Origin: Algoriphagus ratkowskyi | GTDB taxonomy: Bacteria > Bacteroidota > Bacteroidia > Cytophagales > Cyclobacteriaceae | Assembly: GCF_002150505.1 (NCBI RefSeq) | Contig: NZ_MSSV01000002.1 | Coordinates: forward strand, 310,001 to 374,000 | Length of the DNA stretch: 64,000 bases | Direction: 5' to 3' | Shown here: piece by piece, positions 7,990-17,000 of the stretch | Numbering within the stretch: the first letter of the stretch is position 1 | Layout of the letters: each line of letters begins with the position of its first letter | Position numbers and translations under genes: made by a program | The notes under the pieces: model-generated | What the model was told of the DNA's origin: nothing | The model's database searches: none | The model's input: the letters and a program-made list of their open reading frames with translations, nothing else

Positions 7990-10125
7990 CTAGCAATTCC
8001 TAATCAGCTTCATTTGATCAAGTAGCTTTTTCGCCGAATCAAAATCAAAGTATTTCTGCTTCAGTAACATAATTTGAAATGAAACAGGGAGGTAATAAGC
8101 CCATTTGGAAAAGCCCAAAATTCCCGGTGCGGTTTCGATTTTTTGTTTGAGCAATAAATCGAGCTCCTCCTCCGCAATATTCCATTTGCCCCAAGATGAT
8201 TTAAGCTCCACTTCAGAAATTTGAATTTCCAAGGCACTTTGAGCCTCTACATTCACGGTAGTAATATCTGCGATATCAAACAAAAACTGGATGGTTCTAT
8301 TAATTTGGCTTCCCGTAAACGTGAACAATTCAAGCTTTTTCTCTGATATCTTTAAAGGTCTCTGAAAGTTTTGATTTGTGATATCAAAAACCGAAAACTC
8401 CCTCCTGAGTATATTAATTTCAATGATGCTCAACTCATCCAGAAAATCATAGTGATCGCTAGAATAAAGGATCTCAAACATTTTTTCCCGAATCTTCGGA
8501 TGGATCATCCCAACTCCTCCTGAAAAGATCGGCTTTTTCCCATCGTGTGCAGGGATTACCTCTACCCGCTTTGCCTGCTCATCTACAAATTTGATTTTCC
8601 AGATCCGAGCTGCCAAAAGAATATTTTCATTTTCCTTCAGCTGGGAAGAATAGGGAACTTCACCTATATTATTTCCTGCATGTACTACTTTGAAATTGTC
8701 TTCAGATTGAAACATGCTATAGAAGTTTCGGCTATTGACCAACTTCTCTCCTTCTACTCCAATGATCACCTCATGTCTGAGTTGCTCCAGTAGATCGATT
8801 TCAATCAAATGATCAATAATTTCTTTGATCTCATTCCGATCAATAGATCTAAAGGTGAAGTTTTTAGCAAGCTGATCAATCAAATCTGAAATAGGCAGGC
8901 CTGAGTATCCCTTTGTAATCGATAAGGCTTGATGAAGTAAGATGTCAACCGGTTTTTCTGTGACTTGAGGAGGTTCTGTAAACCCTTCTTTGTACAATAA
9001 CCAACATGCGATGGACTGCAATAAACTCCATCTGTCTGTGGCATAAAGAAACAGGTTACTTTGCTGGCCGTCCTTCCTCCCGCTTCTTCCTACCCGCTGG
9101 ATCAGAGAAGCAATACTGTGGGTCGAATCTATTTGCACCACTTCATCCACAGAACCAATGTCAATCCCTAGTTCCAAAGTAGAGGTACACGAAATGCAAA
9201 AATTCTGTTGCTTATTGTTTTTAGCAAAGTATTCTACGTACTCCCTTACCTGTCGATCCACAGAGGAATGATGAGAGAAATAATTGGGGTGACCTTTCAA
9301 GCGATCCGAGATCTTCTTCAATTTCACGGCAACCTCCTCCGCCCTACCCCGACTATTGGGGAAAATCAAAACTTTTGACTCTTTTGTCTCATTATACAAA
9401 TCTTTCAACAACTCAAGAGGTAACTCCTCTCCCTCAGCTTTGAAAAAACGAAAAACAGCATTTATCTCTTTAGGAGTTCTGTCAATCAGGATTTTGGTAT
9501 GTTCTATTTCACCTGTGAATGACTTCACTTCCAAAAATTTATTTAACTCACTCATCGTAGCAGACAAGCCTACAATAGAAAATCTAGAACTGTTTACCTG
9601 CTGGAGTCTTGAAAGGATAGACTGGAGGTGAATCCCTCTGTCAGTTCCTACAAAAGAGTGAATCTCATCAATAACCACATATCTAAGATTCGAAAAAAGC
9701 GCCTTAACTTGATAAGGACGATTGACGAACATAGCTTCAATAGATTCTGGGGTAATCAGGATGATACCGCTGGGGTCTTTAACCAATTTTTCCTTAAGTG
9801 TTCGATTAGCTTCCCCATGCCACTTAGTAACTTTTACATCTAAGTATTTGCAGAGATCCTCCACTCTGGCAAACTGATCGTTTATCAATGCAATAAGTGG
9901 AGAGATATAAAGCACCTGTACTCCAGTATCAAAAAAATTAACTTTGGATAAGATTGGTAGAAAAGCGGCTTCTGTCTTGCCTGAGGCTGTTCTGGAGACT
10001 AGGATGTAATTTTCCTCCGAACCCATGATCTTGGTAATGGCAGCGTTCTGGATGGGTCGCAGACTTTCCCAGCCTTTGTCCCTAATAAACCTTCGAATGG
10101 GTTCTGAGAGCAATTGATAACTCAT
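7990..10125 (-). CDS. Lhr-like superfamily 2 DEIH-box helicase of a TerB/ATPase/helicase operon
   Basis: A 711-residue ATP-dependent nucleic-acid helicase. A Q-motif-like LRPIQNAA (about 21-28) precedes Walker A SRTASGKTEAAF (about 44-55). The DEIH box (IDEIHSFVGTDRG) is near 150, motif III GLSATMSE near 188, and the second RecA domain has FPNSRGRAEEV, TLELGIDIG and motif VI QRVGRSGRKDG (about 340-350). The long C-terminal region (380-711) resembles the accessory domains of Lhr-type helicases. Its ATG shares one base with the stop of the upstream ATPase gene, so the two are translationally coupled. The context implies that it unwinds or remodels DNA on behalf of the ATPase and the TerB-domain membrane protein. 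Confidence 0.88.
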   Translation of the reverse strand: MSYQLLSEPIRRFIRDKGWESLRPIQNAAITKIMGSEENYILVSRTASGKTEAAFLPILSKVNFFDTGVQVLYISPLIALINDQFARVEDLCKYLDVKVTKWHGEANRTLKEKLVKDPSGIILITPESIEAMFVNRPYQVKALFSNLRYVVIDEIHSFVGTDRGIHLQSILSRLQQVNSSRFSIVGLSATMSELNKFLEVKSFTGEIEHTKILIDRTPKEINAVFRFFKAEGEELPLELLKDLYNETKESKVLIFPNSRGRAEEVAVKLKKISDRLKGHPNYFSHHSSVDRQVREYVEYFAKNNKQQNFCISCTSTLELGIDIGSVDEVVQIDSTHSIASLIQRVGRSGRKDGQQSNLFLYATDRWSLLQSIACWLLYKEGFTEPPQVTEKPVDILLHQALSITKGYSGLPISDLIDQLAKNFTFRSIDRNEIKEIIDHLIEIDLLEQLRHEVIIGVEGEKLVNSRNFYSMFQSEDNFKVVHAGNNIGEVPYSSQLKENENILLAARIWKIKFVDEQAKRVEVIPAHDGKKPIFSGGVGMIHPKIREKMFEILYSSDHYDFLDELSIIEINILRREFSVFDITNQNFQRPLKISEKKLELFTFTGSQINRTIQFLFDIADITTVNVEAQSALEIQISEVELKSSWGKWNIAEEELDLLLKQKIETAPGILGFSKWAYYLPVSFQIMLLKQKYFDFDSAKKLLDQMKLIRNC

Positions 10126-11432
10126 TACAGCTCCTCTATTCCATCTAGTCCCGATTCATCTGGTCTTTCATCAGACACTTCTATCTCACCGAAAAGGATA
10201 CTTTTATCGACATCCGCGTTTTGTCTAATGATATTGAGGATATTTAAGAAATCTCGAATTACCTCACGAGGAGTGAGAAACTCGGATGCTCCAGGCTTAT
10301 TGAACAGTTCTTCCATAAACTGCTGAATTTCGTCGTCAGAAATTTGAATTTGGGTTTTGTAATTAAAATCAAAAATCTCCTTTAATTTTTTGAGCAACAC
10401 AAATATTTCATTGTGATCCAAAGGGAGAAGCTTAATCACGGGCTGTGCAAAATCTCTAATCTCAGCAGTTTCAAATTTATTGGTTGCTAGCCTTGTTTTG
10501 AGGGCATCATAGCTAAAAAAACCTCTCCTTGGGTTTTCAAGAACTTCCTTCGTGCCAGCAAAATTGATAAATAGGTTCTCTACTTTACCTTGAAAGCAAT
10601 CATTATAAATGGTGAGGATCTTCTCATAATTTTTTTCCCTCATCGTAGAAGTAGAAATTTTATACAAATTAATGGCCTCATCCAGGTTGATCATAAATCC
10701 ACTGTACCCCATATTGACAAAGAGCTTGCAAAAATTCTTCAGCATATCGTAATAGTTGAGGTCATTAATTACCTCACGTACTCCCAAGTCTTGACGGGCT
10801 TCGGTTTTAGTTCTATACTCTCCCTTTAGCCATTTGAGCGCATTTCTTCTTAAGCTCTCATCATGTTTGATATACCCTTCATAGTATTTCATGACAACTG
10901 TTCCAAAATCAAAACCACCCACCTCAGTGATCTCATTGATAGTCTTCATGATATTATTCTGAATCAGACTCAAATACTTTTGATCCCTAATCTCTGTAAG
11001 TAGAATAGTATTTTCTTCAGCTGTTTTAGTGATGATCTGCTCTATCCATTTCTCCAAAAGTGTGGGCAATGCGCCTCCTTCAGGCTTCGTTTGAATTGCA
11101 ATATTATCCATGATTGCTGTATAAAGGGCTACTCCTTTTCCATCATTGGCATACAATCTATGGTCGGGAGTAAAGTCAGCATTAGCAACTACGAACCGCT
11201 GCTTTAGGGCAACTGTATTTAAAAGATGAAGCATAAAAGATTTTCCTGACCCAAAGTCTCCAATCCAGAATTTAACCATACTATGGCCATTTTTCACTTC
11301 GTCCAATGCTGAGACCATAGCATTGATCTCAGAAGATCTACCTACTGTAATATGCTGAACTCCTATTTTTGGGACGACTCCACCGATAAGTGAATTAATA
11401 ATAGAGGTGGCCTCTTTAGGTTTAATGATCAT
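10125..11432 (-). CDS. P-loop ATPase, BREX BrxC/BrxD-like (DUF2791)
   Basis: A 435-residue ATP-binding protein with Walker A GDFGSGKS at 58-65 and a Walker B-like MINLDEAINLY near 247-257. It carries the N-terminal GVQHITVGRSSEI box of the DUF2791/BrxD family. Members occur in BREX phage-defence loci and in Ter-type stress/defence operons together with a TerB-N/TerB-C protein and a helicase, exactly as here. The ATPase starts 4 bp before the end of the upstream TerB gene (ATGA overlap) and shares a base with the helicase start. It is probably the central motor or loader of the complex. It could be misnamed a BREX component, but no pglX, pglZ or brxL is present in the window. Confidence 0.85.
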   Translation of the reverse strand: MIIKPKEATSIINSLIGGVVPKIGVQHITVGRSSEINAMVSALDEVKNGHSMVKFWIGDFGSGKSFMLHLLNTVALKQRFVVANADFTPDHRLYANDGKGVALYTAIMDNIAIQTKPEGGALPTLLEKWIEQIITKTAEENTILLTEIRDQKYLSLIQNNIMKTINEITEVGGFDFGTVVMKYYEGYIKHDESLRRNALKWLKGEYRTKTEARQDLGVREVINDLNYYDMLKNFCKLFVNMGYSGFMINLDEAINLYKISTSTMREKNYEKILTIYNDCFQGKVENLFINFAGTKEVLENPRRGFFSYDALKTRLATNKFETAEIRDFAQPVIKLLPLDHNEIFVLLKKLKEIFDFNYKTQIQISDDEIQQFMEELFNKPGASEFLTPREVIRDFLNILNIIRQNADVDKSILFGEIEVSDERPDESGLDGIEEL

Positions 11433-13771
11433 AATTCTTGAGTTGTAATAATATTGAAATAAGATGTTTCAATCGTATAAAAATCCCCGTCCTCCTCGAT
11501 TAAAATATCATCCAGCACTTCATAGCAAGCGTCATTGATACTCTCGATTAGCTGATTTCGAAAAACACCATTTAACTTGGCAAATAATTCAAATTTGCTG
11601 ATAGGTACTGTAAAGTTGTTTTTAGCAAATAATTCTAATGCTGTGTAGTGAATTGGTTTAAATTCAATTTCTTCTAAGAATTTAGATTCAGTTTTCGTTT
11701 GCAGAACTGAATCAATATGGATTTCAATTTCTTCTGATTCAGAAGTTTCTTCTTTGAATTCCACAACAGCTTCTTCCTCCTCATCCTGTAAATATTCATT
11801 GAGCAGATTAACTGTACCAGCGTGTTGCTGCTTCACATCTTCAATGGAATTCCGATCAAGCTTAATTCTTTTCCTTTTAATAGCATAAAGTTGAGACACG
11901 GCGGCAACAGCTTTTCCAAGATCTTGAGTCTTCAACAAATTACTAACAATGGTTTCGAATTGCTCTACCTGTTCTTGAGTCTTAAAGAGATTTCTCTGAA
12001 TAGTTTTAGTGAGCTGCTTATTATCAAATTTTACTGATTTGAGATCGTGATATAGATAATGCATATATAGAATCAGCGATGACTCTTTGTGCTTAGAGGC
12101 TATGAACTTTGATGCTTCGTAGAAAATATTTTCGATTGATGGGTTTTTTGCATTAAGCTCTCCTAGTTTAAAGATGTCATCAATAAACACTTTTTCATCA
12201 CCTGAAAAATCAGTACAAATTCTCTGAAACTCATCTTTCCATCTACTGGTGTTGAGAAAATTGAGTTCTTTTTGGGTGGCTTCGTCGGGATCAGGGATTT
12301 CCCCAGCAAGCCCACCTATCACGCTTGAAAACGGAACTAATATCTTTGCCTCAAACTGCTCGTTAATCGAAGGGTCAGAATATCGAATTTCTGTACTTAA
12401 CTTTCTCTTGTGACCGTAATGCTGCCTAAGAGCATTCTCACATAATTTAAAAATCGTTGTGTAAAATTCATCTGATGTGTTTTTCACACTCATCTTATAA
12501 TTTGCACTCCCTTTACGATATCTGAAGATTTTTCTGGCAATCAGATCAGATGCTACTAAAAATTCTTCTTCCAAATTGGATCCAGATTTTTCACACTGGT
12601 CAGCGAAGACTGCAATAGCATCTAGGTAAAGTCGTATCACCTGAAAATAACAGAACTCGATGCCACAGAAATTAGTGGTTGATTCCCATAGCTTGTTCAG
12701 TAAGCCTACTTCTAAATCATTAAGATCAAGTTTTTCCTTGTATTTACTCCCTACTTTCCAATAGACATAATCAGGCTCGGAATCGTAATAACTTTCTTGC
12801 TCAGGTTTAATTTCAATTCTCTGTCCAAACTTATTATCCAGTCCTGGAATCAAACCACGTTCTCTCCTAATATCATTAAGGAACTTAATACTATAAGACC
12901 TAGTCTTGTAAAAGTTGTTCCCCAAATTATTGATTTGGGATTCAAGAAGACTTATATCCTTATGAGATTTATAGTCATCCAAAAGGTCAAAAAGCAATAC
13001 AAAGGCATAATTGGTATTGCCCATGATGTTCAAAACTATCCCTTCTAAAAATTTCCCTTTAAAATGGTAATAAAATTCCTTTTGTTCCCCTGAGGCATAA
13101 TTTAGATCAGATTTGGAGTAGACATACCTGTGATTCCATGTTGGAACCAGCAGTGATACCTCTTCTTTCTTGGGAATTGGATCCGACTTAGAAAAACCAC
13201 TGGCAACATCAATAATGCTTTCATCATTTTTGATTGACGATTCAATTAGTTTTTTTCTCAGATCAGTTCTAACAGAGATAGGGACTCGATTTAATAAATT
13301 CTCATTTACCCTCGATACTTTTTTTGGCTTCGGCTCTAATGCTAATTGTGAATTTTGAAAGTCGGTAATGCTTTTAGAGATTCTTTTATTTCGCCTTCTT
13401 CTAGAAATTTCAAAAATTAAAAACAAGGCGAGAAACAAAATCAGAAGGCCTACTCCAGGATATGACTCCTTTTTTTCTTCAACAACTGACTCATCAATTA
13501 GATCAGTAATAGGCTGCACGCTGATTTTCAAAAACTTGCTGGAAACGTATCCGATTTTCTCTTCAAATTCTACCCTAAACCAGTTTGGGTTTGACTTATC
13601 AAGAACATTAATTTGGTCACCCGCTTTCGCTATGCCTATTGCCTCATAGCTTGTTCCTATTCCTGATCTGACAAAAACATCACTCGTGACTTCATAGATC
13701 TCAGCAGCAAAGGATCTTGTATTTACGAATAGAAGTAATAAGAAAATCACTGAGGTAAATAAGACCTTCAT
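11429..13771 (-). CDS. Membrane-anchored SH3 / TerB-N / TerB-C domain protein
   Basis: A 780-residue protein with a signal peptide or first helix (1-22), then a bacterial SH3 domain (about 25-85: YEVTSDVFVRSGIGTSYEAI through IGYVSSKFLKI). A second hydrophobic helix (about 105-120) is followed by the RRRR stop-transfer sequence. The remaining 650 residues are cytoplasmic. Residues about 215-400 match the TerB-N pattern (LNYASGEQKEFYYHFKGKFLEG, NYAFVLLFDLL). The last 140 residues match TerB-C (FAKNNFTVPISKFELFAKL, ACYEVLDDILIEED). The architecture places an extracytoplasmic sensor domain over a TerB-type scaffold. It is the first gene of the operon with the ATPase and helicase. A palindrome lies 119 bp upstream. 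Confidence 0.8.
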   Translation of the reverse strand: MKVLFTSVIFLLLLFVNTRSFAAEIYEVTSDVFVRSGIGTSYEAIGIAKAGDQINVLDKSNPNWFRVEFEEKIGYVSSKFLKISVQPITDLIDESVVEEKKESYPGVGLLILFLALFLIFEISRRRRNKRISKSITDFQNSQLALEPKPKKVSRVNENLLNRVPISVRTDLRKKLIESSIKNDESIIDVASGFSKSDPIPKKEEVSLLVPTWNHRYVYSKSDLNYASGEQKEFYYHFKGKFLEGIVLNIMGNTNYAFVLLFDLLDDYKSHKDISLLESQINNLGNNFYKTRSYSIKFLNDIRRERGLIPGLDNKFGQRIEIKPEQESYYDSEPDYVYWKVGSKYKEKLDLNDLEVGLLNKLWESTTNFCGIEFCYFQVIRLYLDAIAVFADQCEKSGSNLEEEFLVASDLIARKIFRYRKGSANYKMSVKNTSDEFYTTIFKLCENALRQHYGHKRKLSTEIRYSDPSINEQFEAKILVPFSSVIGGLAGEIPDPDEATQKELNFLNTSRWKDEFQRICTDFSGDEKVFIDDIFKLGELNAKNPSIENIFYEASKFIASKHKESSLILYMHYLYHDLKSVKFDNKQLTKTIQRNLFKTQEQVEQFETIVSNLLKTQDLGKAVAAVSQLYAIKRKRIKLDRNSIEDVKQQHAGTVNLLNEYLQDEEEEAVVEFKEETSESEEIEIHIDSVLQTKTESKFLEEIEFKPIHYTALELFAKNNFTVPISKFELFAKLNGVFRNQLIESINDACYEVLDDILIEEDGDFYTIETSYFNIITTQEL

Positions 13772-13889
13772 TCGGTTTTAAGGGTTAAACTTTGATTTGA
13801 AAATTTCCTAATTTCCTTAGAAAGGGAAGCTACTCTTCTGACAATACCGTTAATTTTCTGCTAAGAAAATGATAATTCCAATCTTAAAT

Positions 13890-13907
13890 ATACCCTATAC
13901 AGGGTAT
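13890..13907. promoter_or_regulatory. Recurring ATACCC/GGGTAT palindrome, copy 3, upstream of the TerB operon
   Basis: ATACCCTATACAGGGTAT, one mismatch from perfect symmetry at the centre, with AT-rich arms extending it to 13886-13911. It lies 119 bp upstream of the TerB operon start and 85 bp upstream of the divergent DUF2971 remnant. No gene ends nearby, so a terminator role is unlikely and an operator is favoured. A second perfect dyad, CCAATCTTAA (13878-13887) with TTAAGATTGG (13941-13950), overlaps its left flank and spans it. Confidence 0.6.
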
Positions 13908-13991
13908 ATTTCATCTGCCGTAAATTATATATCGACTAAATTAAGATTGGTAAAAATCTTTGAAAGTTCTGAATTTTGATAGAAAAACTCT

Positions 13992-14078
13992 ATGATTTAT
14001 CACTACACTAGTATTGACACCTTGAGACTTATTCTTGAAGCTGGCAAAATTCAATTTAATAATCTAAATGCCATTAAG
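13992..14078 (+). pseudogene. Truncated 5' end of a DUF2971-family gene, interrupted by the CRISPR array
   Basis: From the ATG at 13992 the plus-strand frame reads MIYHYTSIDTLRLILEAGKI followed by QFNNLNAIK. This matches the start of DUF2971 proteins, which begin with a Y-H-Y-T/C-S box and an RFNNL-like box. After 29 codons the frame runs into the first, degenerate CRISPR repeat and spacers, and the rest of the gene (normally 200-300 codons) is absent. It is one of the few plus-strand coding remnants in the window. It marks where the far end of the array recombined into, or replaced, an older gene. Confidence 0.6.
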
Positions 14079-17000
14079 GTGCGATTGAAGGTCAGACATC
14101 TCATGCTCCAGCTTTCCGATGATCCCAGTTTCAATTCTAATAAGGTGCGATTGAAGGGTATAGGGCTGATCGTTCTTGATCCACTTGGATGAGTTTCAAT
14201 TCCAATAATGTGCGATTGAAGGCCTCTCCCTCTTCCCCCTCATCGACGCCTCCTTCGAGTTTCAATTCCGATAAGGTGCGATTGAAGGCTCCCAGCTATC
14301 TACTTTCCCGTTCAGGTTCTTATCGTTTCAATTCCGATAAGGTGCGATTGAAGGGCTATAAGTTCTTTTTCTATGATTATCCTGACCTGAGTTTCAATTC
14401 CGATAAGGTGCGATTGAAGAGACAACCTTGTTTTCACGCTCGATTCGGATATCGAGTTTCAATTCCGATAAGGTGCGATTGAAGGTATGGAGCCGTGATG
14501 GTGTAGAATCTTTGGAGTTACGTTTCAATTCCGATAAGGTGCGATTGAAGGTACTTCAAGAAGGCCATCATTTCCGCTGATTACATGTTTCAATTCCGAT
14601 AAGGTGCGATTGAAGGTATTATGCCAATTTAGTAACAATTTGCCTGATTATGTTTCAATTCCGATAAGGTGCGATTGAAGGATCTTGTACATCTTGGCTT
14701 TGGCTATGGATAGTTCGGTTTCAATTCCGATAAGGTGCGATTGAAGGTTTTCTAAAATTGCCTTTTGGATAGCTTCAAATTCAGTTTCAATTCCGATAAG
14801 GTGCGATTGAAGGTGGAGTCCATAGGTATCTCATGTGTCTTCCTTAGTTTGTTTCAATTCCGATAAGGTGCGATTGAAGGTCGTTTGCGCGCTGGTTGAA
14901 TGCGCTGGAATTGCCGTTTCAATTCCGATAAGGTGCGATTGAAGGACACTTTGATTCCTCGTTTATTAATATCTCAGGAACGTTTCAATTCCGATAAGGT
15001 GCGATTGAAGGTATTTGCTCCTGCTATCACATCCTCTAAATAAGGTCGTTTCAATTCCGATAAGGTGCGATTGAAGGGAGGGTTCTAAAACCAACAATCT
15101 ACCCAGCAGCCCAGTTTCAATTCCGATAAGGTGCGATTGAAGGTGGATCAGCTCAATGAAGCACCGGATGACTATACTTGTTTCAATTCCGATAAGGTGC
15201 GATTGAAGGACAATCAGCGCAACCTGGACATCGTGAAGCAAATCAGTTTCAATTCCGATAAGGTGCGATTGAAGGTATCCCAATGGATCACCGGCACAGC
15301 CTATCTCGCGCGTTTCAATTCCGATAAGGTGCGATTGAAGGTCCCCACTTCGGACGAACTCCCACTCGGACACAATGGTTTCAATTCCGATAAGGTGCGA
15401 TTGAAGGTGGCTGATATTTGATCAGGCATATCCGGGCATGTTCTGTTTCAATTCCGATAAGGTGCGATTGAAGGTCCACATCGACATGGGCATTCCGCTA
15501 TTTCTGTATCGTTTCAATTCCGATAAGGTGCGATTGAAGGTGTTTGATTTGCACATCCGGAGCTTGTCTCAGTACAGTTTCAATTCCGATAAGGTGCGAT
15601 TGAAGGGTTTTTTTATCTGCTAATCATATCCATCATACTCGTGTTTCAATTCCGATAAGATGCGATTGAAGGAACCAGCAGTCACAGCTTGTCTAGTGTT
15701 TTTCCTAAGTTTCAATTCCGATAAGGTGCGATTGAAGGTACTGTAGATCCTGCTTACACCTATAATCCAATCCGGTTTCAATTCCGATAAGGTGCGATTG
15801 AAGGACATAGCGGAGTTTTCAGGAAGATTGGACTACTACTGTTTCAATTCCGATAAGGTGCGATTGAAGGAGTGCCCAAATACCCTTAGTAGTCATGACA
15901 TACAGGTTTCAATTCCGATAAGGTGCGATTGAAGGTATGGACATGAAGTCCTGGAATATCGGACTCGACAGTTTCAATTCCGATAAGGTGCGATTGAAGG
16001 AAGATTCAATGCCGCCTCCTTAGCAGCTGTACTATAGTTTCAATTCCGATAAGGTGCGATTGAAGGTAGCGATCACCTACTTGGTAGCGGTGTCCCTCGT
16101 AGGTTTCAATTCCGATAAGGTGCGATTGAAGGATACAGAAGATTGTCCCTTTGACAATGCAGAGGAAAGTTTCAATTCCGATAAGGTGCGATTGAAGGTT
16201 GGGATCTTTCATCACCTGTTTCATGATGAGTTCCGTTTCAATTCCGATAAGGTGCGATTGAAGGCTACGCCAGATGCACTGGCAGATCGATTGGTTGAAT
16301 GTTTCAATTCCGATAAGGTGCGATTGAAGGTTTTAAGCATACACGGGGCTGTCACATGGTTGACGAGTTTCAATTCCGATAAGGTGCGATTGAAGGGAGA
16401 AATTATTTATCAAACTATAATCAGATAGCCAGTTTCAATTCCGATAAGGTGCGATTGAAGGAAATCTAAATTAACCAAGGATGATATCCTTAATTTCGTT
16501 TCAATTCCGATAAGGTGCGATTGAAGGAGCACAGGCTCTGACGGTCGAGACATCTACGCTCAGGTTTCAATTCCGATAAGGTGCGATTGAAGGTCTTTGG
16601 ATTAGGTGGCAACTCTACATTGATTGCAGGTTTCAATTCCGATAAGGTGCGATTGAAGGTATTTGAGAAAATAGGGGAAAAGCGGGTGTTTCTAGGTTTC
16701 AATTCCGATAAGGTGCGATTGAAGGCTCAATTGGTGGCTCGATAGGATCAACTGGATCGGGTTTCAATTCCGATAAGGTGCGATTGAAGGAGACTTTCCT
16801 CTACGGTTTGAGTTCTTTTTCTCCTGAGTTTCAATTCCGATAAGGTGCGATTGAAGGAGGTCAATTACGAATCGGTTCGGAGCAAAGAGCCACGTTTCAA
16901 TTCCGATAAGGTGCGATTGAAGGGTTCCTGTTTTTGCGCCACGTCTTGCGCTTTCGTGGGTTTCAATTCCGATAAGGTGCGATTGAAGGTCAAAACCAAC

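Noticed and set aside
10125..11432. Full BREX system
   Set aside because: Only a BrxC/D-like ATPase is present; no PglX, PglZ, BrxA, BrxB or BrxL genes are seen in the window. The gene set fits the Ter-type operon better.
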